64,000 nt of DNA, taken from assembly GCA_022447625.1 (NCBI GenBank), contig JAKVAX010000009.1, positions 79,760-143,759 of the forward strand, written 5' to 3'. Made by a program: the position numbers and the translations under genes. Origin of the DNA: Flavobacteriales bacterium (GTDB lineage: Bacteria > Bacteroidota > Bacteroidia > Flavobacteriales_D > Sanyastnellaceae). Positions 35,229 through 43,607 of the stretch are shown here, in pieces; the first letter of the stretch is position 1; every line of letters begins with the position of its first letter. Under the pieces are notes generated by a model. The model saw only the letters and a list, made by a program, of their open reading frames with translations, was not told the DNA's origin and did no database searches.

Positions 35229-35358
35229 GAACTAAAATTAAGAGAATCAACAACTCTACAAGCAATAAGTTTGGGCGATTCTTTTGCTGAAAAAAAGAAT
35301 CAAAGTAATTTTAGGCATCAACTTTGTATAACAACAAAGTGAATTTGAAAAAGACCTT

Positions 35359-36084
35359 ATGAAGTATTTACTACCCTTAGTATTGCTAGTACTTTCTACC
35401 GCTCAACTAACTGCACAGCGTAACTACGATGATCTACTTGAATTAGTAGTGGATGAAAAATATGAGCGTTGCCTCCAAAAGTGTTTCAAATACATGGATG
35501 GAGAAGACACGAAGAAAGATCCAATGCCATACCTCTACGCGAGTATGTCATACTATAGAATTCACCAATCAGATGATCCTAAGCTTGAGGAGCGTTTCCC
35601 AAAGGCTTTCAAGAACTCTTTGAAGTACTTGGTGAAGCACCGTAAAAAGGACAAGCAAGATGAGTTCTTTGCTGAGCATCAAGAGTTCATTAGTGAAGTT
35701 CGTCTAGAGACGATGCTTGAGGCAGAGCGTGAGGTGGAACAAGAGAAGTTCACACGTTCGAAAGGACTTTACAAGTACCTCACTCAAATTGATGTGAATG
35801 ATCCTGGAGCTTGGATGGCACTCGCACATTCATTCTACATGATGAAGTCACGTAAAGATGCAGGACTTGCATGGGACGAAGCAAAGAAGATTCTGAATGA
35901 GCAAGGTGTTGATCACTTAGCTGAAGAGCAGCTTGAGTTGTTGAAGCAAACTGTGATTCGCAACGCGGAGATGCTTGACGAACTCGGTGAGCGCGGACAG
36001 GCGAAAGAGTGGCTCGAAATGACCCAAGAGTACTTTGCCGACGACAAAGAATTTAGCGTGGTTTACCGCACCATCGTGGGGTAA
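35359..36084 (+). CDS. Secreted TPR-like protein of unknown function
   Basis: A 241-residue protein with a signal peptide (Y-L-L-P-L-V-L-L-V-L-S-T-A-Q-L-T-A, cut near residue 19). The mature part is almost all helical and highly charged, with repeat-like helix pairs (Y-E-R-C-L-Q-K-C-F-K-Y-M, then D-P-G-A-W-M-A-L-A-H-S-F-Y). This suggests three or four tetratricopeptide-like units. Such periplasmic scaffolds bind partner proteins. It is a single-gene unit, bounded by the divergent helicase gene and by a strong terminator. Confidence 0.7.
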   Translation: MKYLLPLVLLVLSTAQLTAQRNYDDLLELVVDEKYERCLQKCFKYMDGEDTKKDPMPYLYASMSYYRIHQSDDPKLEERFPKAFKNSLKYLVKHRKKDKQDEFFAEHQEFISEVRLETMLEAEREVEQEKFTRSKGLYKYLTQIDVNDPGAWMALAHSFYMMKSRKDAGLAWDEAKKILNEQGVDHLAEEQLELLKQTVIRNAEMLDELGERGQAKEWLEMTQEYFADDKEFSVVYRTIVG

Positions 36085-36110
36085 ACGCTATCCAACATTT
36101 TTAGTTAATA

Positions 36111-36133
36111 AAGGGGGTGTGTCCCCCTTTTTT
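36111..36133 (+). terminator. Rho-independent terminator after the TPR-like gene
   Basis: AAGGGGG and CCCCCTT form a perfect seven-pair stem around TGTGT, followed by a T run. Confidence 0.9.
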
Positions 36134-36174
36134 CATGCTTTCCATTGTCTAATTTTAGATAACAATGGTTAGCT

Positions 36175-36612
36175 ATGAATGAAAGTGCAGTAAACATCGT
36201 CTTGGTTGAAGATAATGCCAACGACGCCGAATTGACCTTGATGGCTCTAAATAAAGCAGGACTTGACCATGGGGTCAAAGTCATGCGTGATGGAGCTGAA
36301 GCGATTGATTATCTACTCGAATCCGGACATACTCGCGACGACGAATTCTCAGCACTGAAATTGATTTACCTCGACCTAAAACTTCCTAAGCGAAGTGGAT
36401 TTGAGGTGCTTGAACGGATCAAAACCAGTGGAGAATTTATCGGGATTCCCGTGGTTATTTTGACCTCTTCCGGAATTGAATCCGATGTAGAACAGGCGTA
36501 CAAACTTGGAGCAAACAGCTACATAGTGAAGCCTATTGATTACGCTCAACACGGCAAGGATATTTCTGAAGCCACGAAATATTGGACTACAATCAATCGC
36601 TCATGTCGGTAA
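36175..36612 (+). CDS. Single-domain response regulator, Rcp1-like
   Basis: A 145-residue lone receiver domain. V-L-V-E-D-N-A-N-D-A-E-L near residues 10-21 gives the acidic pocket, Y-L-D-L-K-L-P near 62 has the phospho-accepting Asp, and V-K-P-I-D near 120 has the conserved Lys. The spacing before Y-L-D-L matches the Rcp1 branch that accepts phosphate from phytochrome-like or PAS kinases. There is no output domain, so it likely relays or buffers phosphate. Its end overlaps the PAS kinase gene, pointing to a functional pair. Confidence 0.9.
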   Translation: MNESAVNIVLVEDNANDAELTLMALNKAGLDHGVKVMRDGAEAIDYLLESGHTRDDEFSALKLIYLDLKLPKRSGFEVLERIKTSGEFIGIPVVILTSSGIESDVEQAYKLGANSYIVKPIDYAQHGKDISEATKYWTTINRSCR

Positions 36613-38159
36613 CTATGGAAACTACGATTCTCAAGCTTGATCAGGTGGATCAAGACTTTATTTACGCGGGAAGAGAAGACACCAAAATCAGAATTCTTAT
36701 TCTAGAAGACTTGGATACGGATGCGCAATTACTTCAACTACAGCTGCGCAAGGTGAACCAGGAGAAAGAGATTCTGCACGTCACCAATAAGGAAGACTTT
36801 ATCAAGGCCTTTGATGAGTACAAGCCGCAAATGATACTCTCCGATTATGCCCTTCCGCAATTCACTGGAATGGAAGCCCTTCTGTTCGTTCGTGAACGGA
36901 ATCCTTACATCCCTTTCATCATTTGTACCGGTTCGGTAAACGAAGAAACGGCGGTAGCGTGTATCAAGGCAGGTGCAGATGACTATGTCTTGAAAGATTC
37001 CATGGGTCGTTTGAGCAGTGCAGTGGAAAACGCTATTCAAGCGAAAACGAACCTCGTCGAAAAAGAGCGGGCGATTTCCAACCTAGAAAGCAGCGAAGCC
37101 AACTTCCGTGCGCTAGCCGAAAATGCACCTGATAATATTTACAAGCTTGACCGCAACGGAACCATTCACTATGTGAGTCGATCTGTTGACGGAGTAGAAC
37201 GTGACCAAGTAATAGGCAAGTCGATCTATGACTTCTTGAGCGAACCGAATAAAAAACGTCTTGAAGATGCTATGAAAGACGTTTTTAATGATGGTCAAAT
37301 CGCAGCTATCGATATTGAAGGGAATCCGAACGACCCCGAATCGCAGTGGTATTTATGCCGTCTGGCCCCGGTAGTGGCTGACGGACAAATTGATTCCGCG
37401 GTATTCATTCCATCAAATATCACTGCCCGTGTTCAGGCCGAACGTGAAATGAAGGAATTGAATGAGAAGCTTCAAGCCTTGACCCAACACCTAGAGAACA
37501 TCCGTGATGAAGAGAAAGAAAAGATTGCGATGGAGATTCATGACCAGCTTGGTCAAGAACTGACGGGGAATAAACTTGGACTTTTCTGGATTAAGCAAAT
37601 ACTTGAAAAAGACGAATTAAAAGCAGAAGACAAGGCTGCGGCTATTGATAAGGTTGACTACCTCGTTGACTTGACTACAACCACCATTCAAACGGTACGT
37701 CGTATTGCGCATGAGCTCCGCCCTGTAGTACTTGACAACATGGGACTAATAGCTGCGATGGAGTGGCACGTTGACAATTATAACAAACACCATTCTATTC
37801 AATGCCGCCTCCATATCGACGTCAATGATGCAATGTTCGAGAAGGAATTTTCGACTGCTATATATAGGATTATGCAAGAAGGGCTTACAAATATCAACCG
37901 ACATTCAGAAGCTTCACAGTCTTGGGTTGACTTCCTAATCGCTGGCGATGAACTCGTATTGGAGATTCGCGATAATGGTAAAGGTCTAGAGATCGATAAA
38001 GCCCTGAAATCAAAAAGTCTTGGACTCTTCGGAATGAGAGAACGTATTAAAGCCTGGAATGGGCAGTTCGATCTTGAATCTGAAAAAGGAAAGGGCACAA
38101 CGATACGTTTACAGTTCGATATGGAACATCTGTCAAAATCTGGAGCAATTATTTTGTAG
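36603..38159 (+). CDS. REC-PAS-HisKA_3 sensor kinase
   Basis: About 518 residues; the ATG at 36603 overlaps the previous gene, and 36615 is an alternative. An N-terminal receiver (L-I-L-E-D-L-D-T-D-A near residue 25, D-Y-A-L-P-Q-F-T-G-M-E-A near 72-83) is followed by a PAS domain (N-F-R-A-L-A-E-N-A-P-D near 165) and a short coiled coil. Then comes a HisKA_3 dimerisation domain with the phospho-accepting His in E-I-H-D-Q-L-G-Q-E-L, and an ATPase end (D-N-G-K-G-L-E, G-L-F-G-M-R-E-R). It has no membrane segment. Kinases of this NarX/DesK class phosphorylate LuxR-type regulators, and two such genes follow directly. Confidence 0.92.
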   Translation: MSVTMETTILKLDQVDQDFIYAGREDTKIRILILEDLDTDAQLLQLQLRKVNQEKEILHVTNKEDFIKAFDEYKPQMILSDYALPQFTGMEALLFVRERNPYIPFIICTGSVNEETAVACIKAGADDYVLKDSMGRLSSAVENAIQAKTNLVEKERAISNLESSEANFRALAENAPDNIYKLDRNGTIHYVSRSVDGVERDQVIGKSIYDFLSEPNKKRLEDAMKDVFNDGQIAAIDIEGNPNDPESQWYLCRLAPVVADGQIDSAVFIPSNITARVQAEREMKELNEKLQALTQHLENIRDEEKEKIAMEIHDQLGQELTGNKLGLFWIKQILEKDELKAEDKAAAIDKVDYLVDLTTTTIQTVRRIAHELRPVVLDNMGLIAAMEWHVDNYNKHHSIQCRLHIDVNDAMFEKEFSTAIYRIMQEGLTNINRHSEASQSWVDFLIAGDELVLEIRDNGKGLEIDKALKSKSLGLFGMRERIKAWNGQFDLESEKGKGTTIRLQFDMEHLSKSGAIIL

Positions 38160-38216
38160 CCTGTGAATTGCTGGCTAATTTGTAATGCTAAAACATCTGA
38201 AAAACATCTCTCTCCT

Positions 38217-38852
38217 ATGAACAAAGTTGCCATCTGCGATGATCATAAGATAGTCCGGGAAGGACTCAAGCAAATCATCTCCGTATTTAATGACTTCGAA
38301 GTCGTCGCCGATGTGGAAAGTGGAGAAGCGCTTTTCCATGTACTCCGTAACCACACTCCTGATATTATCATTCTTGATGTCTCTCTCCCAGGAAGAAGCG
38401 GTTTGGAAGTATTAAAGCAACTTAAGATCATGAATCCTGATATCAAGGTTCTCGTTCTTAGCATGTATCCGGAAGATCAATTCGCCATTCGCATGCTCAA
38501 GGCAGGCGCTTCAGGTTATCTCCACAAAGATTCAGAAGCGGGGATCTTACTTGATGCCCTAACTAAGATCTCTCGAGGCTGAGAGTATTTGAGCCCAAAG
38601 ATCACACAACTCCTCTTCCGCGAAATGAATAACGAGGGGAATGAACTTCCTCACCAGGCATTGAGTGATCGCGAGTATGAAGTACTTCTATATATAGGAG
38701 AAGGAAAATCAATCTCAGAGATTGCCAATCAACTTTCGCTCAGTGTGAAGACCATCTCAACCTACCGAACACGCATTCTGGAGAAGATGCACCTTGACAA
38801 CAATTCAGACCTTGTCAAATACATCATGTTGCACGATCTATCACAGAGCTAG
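38217..38852 (+). pseudogene. LuxR-type response regulator interrupted by an in-frame TGA
   Basis: From the ATG at 38217 the frame gives a complete NarL-type receiver (A-I-C-D-D-H-K-I-V-R-E-G, I-I-L-D-V-S-L-P-G-R-S-G). It then meets TGA at 38580-38582, and continues in the same frame into a full LuxR DNA-binding domain (L-S-D-R-E-Y-E-V-L-L-Y-I, V-K-T-I-S-T-Y-R-T-R) ending at 38852. The intact paralogue at 38993 reads G-G-E-Y-L-S-P at this point; here it is G-stop-E-Y-L-S-P, so one GGA-to-TGA change explains it. Either the gene is recently broken, or it yields a lone receiver and, from a TTG at 38589, a lone DNA-binding protein. Confidence 0.85.
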
Positions 38853-38853
38853 A

Positions 38854-38943
38854 CTGACAATAGTGTCAGACAAAATACTGCAACATTTTTCAATGTCAGA
38901 AACGTCCTACACGGTGTAAAGATTGCATCCTATAAGGCTGACA
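38854..38943 (+). promoter_or_regulatory. Cluster of TGACA/TGTCA half-sites upstream of the intact LuxR-type gene
   Basis: CTGACA-ATAG-TGTCAG at 38854-38869 is a perfect inverted repeat. Further half-sites TGTCA (38894-38898) and TGACA (38939-38943) follow before the ATG at 38993. The same words cluster upstream of dnaK (51772-51807). This is a candidate operator; no binding protein is known from sequence. Confidence 0.45.
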
Positions 38944-38992
38944 GTTTGGTGCCAATACATTTGGTCAAGAAATCAACCAAAAATTGTTTGCC

Positions 38993-39634
38993 ATGATTGA
39001 TGTTGTTATTTGTGATGATCACAAGATCGTCAGAGAAGGTCTAAGTAAGATCATTTCAAATTTCCCTGATATCAAGATCCTTTCGGATGATATCGCTAGC
39101 GGTGAAGAACTCCTTCAACGTCTGCGCAAAGAACAACCTGACGTAATTGTATTAGATGTCTCACTTCCTGGAAGAAGTGGTCTTGAGGTACTCAAGCAAG
39201 TGAAGATCTTCTACCCAGAGATCAAAGTGCTAGTACTAAGTATGTATCCTGAAGATCAGTTTGCCATCCGCATGCTGAAGGCAGGTGCGTCTGGTTACCT
39301 TCACAAAGACTCCGCTCCAGAAGTATTGATCGATGCGATCCGTACGGTACAGGAAGGTGGCGAATATCTAAGTCCTGCAATTACGAAGTTGCTCTACCGC
39401 GAGATGAACAACAAGAACCAGGACCTCCCGCACAAACAACTTTCAGATCGCGAATACGAGGTATTCCTAGCGATTGGTGAAGGAAAAGCAAATAATCAGA
39501 TTGCGAGTCAATTGATGTTGAGCGCTAAGACAATCTCAACCTACCGCTCACGTATCTTGACAAAGATGAATATGGACAACAACTCCGATATCATCAAGTA
39601 TATCCTATTGCACAACCTGTTACCTTCTGCGTAA
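38993..39634 (+). CDS. LuxR-type (NarL family) response regulator
   Basis: A 213-residue regulator; the ATG at 38993 is preferred to a TTG three codons earlier. The receiver has V-I-C-D-D-H-K and V-L-D-V-S-L-P-G-R-S-G with the phosphorylatable Asp. The C-terminal LuxR domain has Q-L-S-D-R-E-Y-E-V and S-A-K-T-I-S-T-Y-R-S-R. It is the intact paralogue of the interrupted gene at 38217. A long stretch of the receiver's last third is identical in protein while many codons differ. It is the probable output of the HisKA_3 kinase at 36603. Confidence 0.94.
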   Translation: MIDVVICDDHKIVREGLSKIISNFPDIKILSDDIASGEELLQRLRKEQPDVIVLDVSLPGRSGLEVLKQVKIFYPEIKVLVLSMYPEDQFAIRMLKAGASGYLHKDSAPEVLIDAIRTVQEGGEYLSPAITKLLYREMNNKNQDLPHKQLSDREYEVFLAIGEGKANNQIASQLMLSAKTISTYRSRILTKMNMDNNSDIIKYILLHNLLPSA

Positions 39635-39642
39635 TCCTACGC

Positions 39643-39665
39643 GGAGGGTAACTTCCCTCCTTTCC
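39643..39665 (+). terminator. Weak hairpin terminator after the LuxR-type gene
   Basis: GGAGGG and CCCTCC pair around a six-base loop and are followed by TTTCC. A second stem, ACAAGC with GCTTGT, lies just after. The T tract is short, so efficiency is doubtful. Confidence 0.45.
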
Positions 39666-39746
39666 TACAAGCTTGTCGGCTTGTGGACTTCAAAGCTCCC
39701 TGTGGTTCTGCAATAGATTTGTAAAGCCATAAAACACCGAACGAAA

Positions 39747-41513
39747 GTGACCACACAGGGATATCAACATAACGACGATCTAAGTATTCTTCTTCTTGAA
39801 GATTACGCGCTGGATGCAGAGCTAGTCAAACGTCATATCCGTAAGACACATCCAGATTGGCGTGTAGATCACGTCAAAACCAAGGAAGCATTTGTAGACT
39901 ACCTTGAAGATCGTCATCCAGACATCGTACTCAGTGATTATTCAATGCCACAGTTCACCGGAATGGAAGCTTTCCTCCAGGTTAAAGAACTAGGACTTGA
40001 AATTCCATTTATCATCGTCACGGGAGATCTTCCTGAAGAAACTGCAATTGAATGTATCAAAGAAGGAATCGATGATTATATCATTAAATCATCACTTCTT
40101 CGTCTAGATGTAGCGATTCAGAAAGCGATTCAACGTAAGGCTTCTGAGATCGCTAAACGCGCTATCGCGGAACAGCTACAAGCCAGTGAGGAGCGATTCA
40201 AATCTATCTTCGATCACGCTGGTGTTGCTCTCGTTGAATGCTCGAGTGCAGTAGAGATCAAACCGCTTCTCAAAGGGAAACTAGAGAATCAGGTGATGAA
40301 GAATACCATCAAGAATCTACTTAATACCTTAGTTGTGACTGCTGGAAATAAAGCCGCAGTCAAACTCTTCGATGCTCCTGACTTCAATGCACTCGTTGAT
40401 TCTTTCCCTCAATTATTCGAACGTTCAGCAATACGCATTCTATTCCAAGCAATTCAGCGATTTAGTGCTGGTTCCACAGCCGTGGAGCAACTCATTCCTG
40501 TACGCACTTGGAAAGGGCACAAGCGCTTTGTAAAGACCAAGGTAGTATGCGATCCTCATCGCCCGAGTTTCTTTACAGCGAGTTTTGTTGACATGACCGA
40601 TACTGTAGAAGCCGAAAAGCGTACGATCAAAATGACCGAACGTCTAGAAGATACAGTGGCTGAGCGTATGTTGGAGCTTTCTCAACTCAACGAAAAGCTT
40701 CGGATTGACGCTGAAGAACGTGAAAAGATTACCCGTGTCATGCGCGATAACTATATCGCGATGACCGAAAGTATTATCGCTGCGAAACGAATTCAGCAGC
40801 TCTTGCTGCCTAGTCATAGTCAAATCGCCAATGGCTTCGCTGACGCATTTGTGTATATGCGACCGAAAGACATTGTAAGTGGTGACTTCTATTGGTACCA
40901 TGAAGAAGGAGATGTACGCTGGGTAGCTTGTGTTGACTGTACAGGACACGGTGTTCCTGGAGCATTTATGAGTATGATTAGCTCTAAGATGCTGAATCAA
41001 GCAGTGATTGAAAACGACATTACAGATCCAGGTCAAGTGTTGAGCAACTTGAATGAGTATGTAGTCAAAGAGTTGAAGCAACACGATGCCAGCACCATTA
41101 TCAGCACTGGAATGGACATCTCCCTGTGTAAGTTCGATTACAAAAAGATGGAACTTTCATTCTCTGGAGCCTACCAAATCCTCTATGCCAAAGATGAAAA
41201 CGGACTCCGTACTTATGCTGGAGACCGTCGCTCTCTAGGAGGTACATATAAGCACGCCGACAAGTCATTCACAGTACATACTATGCCTTTCAAGGAAGGA
41301 GATTGTTTCTACATGTCATCTGACGGTTTTGTAGATCAGTTTGGCGGGTTGAAAGACAAGAAGTTCACTCGCAGACGATTCATTGAATTGCTGAAAAGTG
41401 TCGATAGCGAGAACATGTACGATCAAGAAATGGTGATTAAAAGTGCTTTCCAAGACTGGAAAGGACCTACTGAGCAAATTGATGATATTCTAGTAATGGG
41501 TATCCGAACCTAG
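39747..41513 (+). CDS. REC-PP2C (SpoIIE-type) phosphatase response regulator
   Basis: A 588-residue protein from a GTG. The N-terminal receiver (L-L-L-E-D-Y-A-L-D-A near residue 14, D-Y-S-M-P-Q-F-T-G-M-E-A near 64-75) is close kin to that of the kinase at 36603. A PAS-like segment (150-290) and coiled coil lead to a SpoIIE/PP2C domain: S-G-D-F-Y-W-Y near 375, C-V-D-C-T-G-H-G-V-P-G-A near 393-404, and S-S-D-G-F-V-D-Q near 530. These give the metal-binding Asp residues. Such proteins usually dephosphorylate an anti-anti-sigma (STAS) protein, but none is nearby. A weak hairpin copy is at 40157. The end overlaps the convergent gene by four bases. Confidence 0.92.
   Translation: MTTQGYQHNDDLSILLLEDYALDAELVKRHIRKTHPDWRVDHVKTKEAFVDYLEDRHPDIVLSDYSMPQFTGMEAFLQVKELGLEIPFIIVTGDLPEETAIECIKEGIDDYIIKSSLLRLDVAIQKAIQRKASEIAKRAIAEQLQASEERFKSIFDHAGVALVECSSAVEIKPLLKGKLENQVMKNTIKNLLNTLVVTAGNKAAVKLFDAPDFNALVDSFPQLFERSAIRILFQAIQRFSAGSTAVEQLIPVRTWKGHKRFVKTKVVCDPHRPSFFTASFVDMTDTVEAEKRTIKMTERLEDTVAERMLELSQLNEKLRIDAEEREKITRVMRDNYIAMTESIIAAKRIQQLLLPSHSQIANGFADAFVYMRPKDIVSGDFYWYHEEGDVRWVACVDCTGHGVPGAFMSMISSKMLNQAVIENDITDPGQVLSNLNEYVVKELKQHDASTIISTGMDISLCKFDYKKMELSFSGAYQILYAKDENGLRTYAGDRRSLGGTYKHADKSFTVHTMPFKEGDCFYMSSDGFVDQFGGLKDKKFTRRRFIELLKSVDSENMYDQEMVIKSAFQDWKGPTEQIDDILVMGIRT
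40157..40172 (-). repeat. Dispersed hairpin element, copy 8 (degenerate)
   Basis: Coding strand reads ACGCGC-TATC-GCGGAA: the right arm and the CGC core of the left arm match, the outer left arm does not. Translated R-A-I-A-E. This is a borderline copy. Confidence 0.4.
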
Positions 41514-42466
41514 AACTCATTTCTTCCGCGTAAGCGAAATAGAGGAACCAGCAATTTCGGTGCTTTCGAAGCCAGGTAGTATGGGGTCATTACTCCCCCA
41601 AAGGATCTAAAGACTGGTTCAACTGATTCAAGCATGGTGCCTTCGAAATCGAAGGTTTTCATTCCGTTGGCCTTTGAATCTGCAATCATTTCTCCCAACA
41701 AGAAATCTAGTCCACCGCGAACCTTGAGATCTCGTCTTGTACCTCCAATCAAGTAATACACTGTTTCACGGTCGTATACAAAGAGGGCTGCGGCTACAGG
41801 TTCACCATCTTTAACGGCGAGTTGTACTTTCCCATTCAGTGGGTGAAGTACACTTCCCATCATTCGCATGCGCTCTTCTGGTAGTTCATAACCTTGCGCT
41901 TCCGCAGTATGTCTAGCGCAATAGATCAAATCTTCCATATCACCTTCACGCATGGTCATCCCGTCGTTCTTCGCTTTCTTAATCGAATTTCGAAGCTTGG
42001 GATTGAATTGACTACTTGCTTCGCCTTCAGCGGAAAGGTCTAGTCTGAAGGTGTAACGAACCGTGCACTTGTAGTTCTCCCAAATTAACGGCTGTAAATC
42101 GATCCAAGAGAAAGGAAATGGAATGGAATGAATACGCTCAGAACGACTCTTTAAGAAAGTGGCCAAAGCTCTCATGACGCGCTTCCTTCGGCTTTGAACT
42201 GAGTAGGTCCCTCCTTCCATTGGGAGGGTGAACAAAGAACAATGCGGATGTAGCTCTGGAGCGGCCAAACACGGTACTCCTTTTAAAGTGAGCTTCTCAA
42301 GAAGCAAGCCTCCGAAAAGTCGATCATCTTCATCGAGGAGCACCAATCGCATTAGTTTTCCATCATTCCGCGCTAGCGACTTCTGAAAGAAAACACCCCC
42401 ATTCGACTGGAGAAAATCCAATTCATCATTATCGGGGTTATATTGACGGATGGTCATTTCAGCCAT
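41510..42466 (-). CDS. FemAB-like GNAT acyltransferase
   Basis: A 318-residue protein with two tandem GNAT-like halves, as in FemX/FemAB aminoacyl or acyl transferases. F-N-P-K-L-R-N-S-I-K-K-A near residues 153-164, V-A-A-A-L-F-V near 223 and Y-L-I-G-G-T-R-R-D near 240 are the usual family words. In polysaccharide clusters such enzymes acylate sugar or lipid-linked intermediates. It is the last gene of the four-gene polysaccharide operon. Two hairpin copies (41524 and 42366) lie at its extreme C- and N-terminal ends, giving R-L-R-G-R-N and S-L-A-R-N. Confidence 0.78.
   Translation of the reverse strand: MAEMTIRQYNPDNDELDFLQSNGGVFFQKSLARNDGKLMRLVLLDEDDRLFGGLLLEKLTLKGVPCLAAPELHPHCSLFTLPMEGGTYSVQSRRKRVMRALATFLKSRSERIHSIPFPFSWIDLQPLIWENYKCTVRYTFRLDLSAEGEASSQFNPKLRNSIKKAKNDGMTMREGDMEDLIYCARHTAEAQGYELPEERMRMMGSVLHPLNGKVQLAVKDGEPVAAALFVYDRETVYYLIGGTRRDLKVRGGLDFLLGEMIADSKANGMKTFDFEGTMLESVEPVFRSFGGVMTPYYLASKAPKLLVPLFRLRGRNEF
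41524..41539 (+). repeat. Dispersed hairpin element, copy 9 (variant loop)
   Basis: Reads TTCCGC-GTAA-GCGAAA with both arms at consensus. The changed loop removes the TAG that would stop this reading frame on the coding strand (R-L-R-G-R). Confidence 0.75.
42366..42381 (+). repeat. Dispersed hairpin element, copy 10 (consensus core)
   Basis: Reads TTCCGC-GCTA-GCGACT near the 5' end of the FemAB-like gene; translated S-L-A-R-N. Confidence 0.85.
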
Positions 42467-42467
42467 C

Positions 42468-43607
42468 TTACTTGCGCTCTAAAAGGTCTGCGTATATCTT
42501 CTTTAACTTGATCTCTTCTTTGTCCCATTGGAATTCATCAGCCGCCTTCTTCAAACCAGCCTGGTAAGTTGACAGGTCTTTCGATGCCATCATTCTAACG
42601 GTTTCTTCCAATGAATCTTTCGTGTACTCAGGAATGATCTCTCCAATGCCCCGCGATTCAATCACGTCTTTACAGTCGTGAAGGCTATTACAGAGGACAG
42701 GTACGCCAGCTTGAATGTATTCGAACAGCTTGTTTGGCATGCAGAACCAATTGTTCAAGCAAAGATTCTGAGTCGAGATTACCCCAACGTCTGCACTAGC
42801 CGTATACCTAATCAAGTCATGGTAAGGAACAGGCTCTCGGTAATGAATAGAATCAGATTTCGCGGCTGCTTCTTCACACATGGCACGGTGCGTCCCACTC
42901 CCCATCAATACCAAGTGAATTTTAGGATCGTTCATGGCACCGAAAGTCTCGAGCAGGAGTTCAATTCCTCGACTAACGGCCAAACCTCCTTGGTAGAGGA
43001 AGATTTTGACGTCTTCCGGAATTCCTAGTTCTTCTCTTAGGACGTTGCTGCGGTCTACCGGGGTGAAGTGAGGAGAATTGTAAATAACCGTTGGGTTCTT
43101 GACTCCGAAACGACGCTTGTACTCTTCTGCGATTCCGGCTGATACTGTAATGAAGTGTTCAGCACGATGAATGAATAGTTTCTCCATTCGAGAAATGAAA
43201 GCCTTCTCGAAGCCTCCTTTTCCGTAGCGTTCACTTTGGTACTCGTGGCTGTCGTAAATCAACTTGAGCTTTGGACGCGTCATTTTGGCGAGCACACCCA
43301 TGAAGAAGATCTCGAAGTCATTACAATGCCAGATATCTGCTTTGCGGTATCCCCAAACAATGCGCCAAATGATTTCAAGGTATTTGATCGCCCCCCAAAT
43401 CAAGCCCTCAGGAAGCTTCATGGTAGAAATAGCCACACGATGAACAGGAATTCCATCCGCTTCATCTCGCTCTTTCACGTCTCCTTTCTTGAGTCCAACG
43501 ATCTGAACGTCAAAGCCCGCATCACGCAAACTGCGCGAGGTTTTATACACCCGATTATCGTTGGTGAAATTGTTCAGTACAATATTCGCTACACGAAGTT
43601 TACTCAT
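42468..43607 (-). CDS. Glycosyltransferase family 4 protein
   Basis: A 379-residue GT-B enzyme. The N-terminal domain has N-D-N-R-V-Y-K-T-S-R-S-L near residue 16 and Y-D-S-H-E-Y near 120. The C-terminal donor domain has F-L-Y-Q-G-G-L-A-V-S-R-G near 209-220, V-L-M-G-S-G, and F-E-Y-I-Q-A-G-V-P-V with the nucleotide-contacting Glu. Retaining transfer of a sugar from a nucleotide donor is expected. It sits one base from the FemAB-like gene and overlaps the flippase gene by four bases, so it belongs to the surface polysaccharide operon. Confidence 0.9.
   Translation of the reverse strand: MSKLRVANIVLNNFTNDNRVYKTSRSLRDAGFDVQIVGLKKGDVKERDEADGIPVHRVAISTMKLPEGLIWGAIKYLEIIWRIVWGYRKADIWHCNDFEIFFMGVLAKMTRPKLKLIYDSHEYQSERYGKGGFEKAFISRMEKLFIHRAEHFITVSAGIAEEYKRRFGVKNPTVIYNSPHFTPVDRSNVLREELGIPEDVKIFLYQGGLAVSRGIELLLETFGAMNDPKIHLVLMGSGTHRAMCEEAAAKSDSIHYREPVPYHDLIRYTASADVGVISTQNLCLNNWFCMPNKLFEYIQAGVPVLCNSLHDCKDVIESRGIGEIIPEYTKDSLEETVRMMASKDLSTYQAGLKKAADEFQWDKEEIKLKKIYADLLERK

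Noticed and set aside
37103..37123. TTCCGTGCGCTAGCCGAAAA in the PAS domain of the kinase
   Set aside because: It codes for the conserved PAS opening F-R-A-L-A-E-N, and has extra bases in the core, so it is not counted as a copy.
38580..38582. TGA as a recoded (Gly, Trp or selenocysteine) codon
   Set aside because: TGA ends many genes here (for example the SorA-like and DUF1015 genes), no selenocysteine stem-loop is evident after it, and the paralogue has an ordinary Gly codon.
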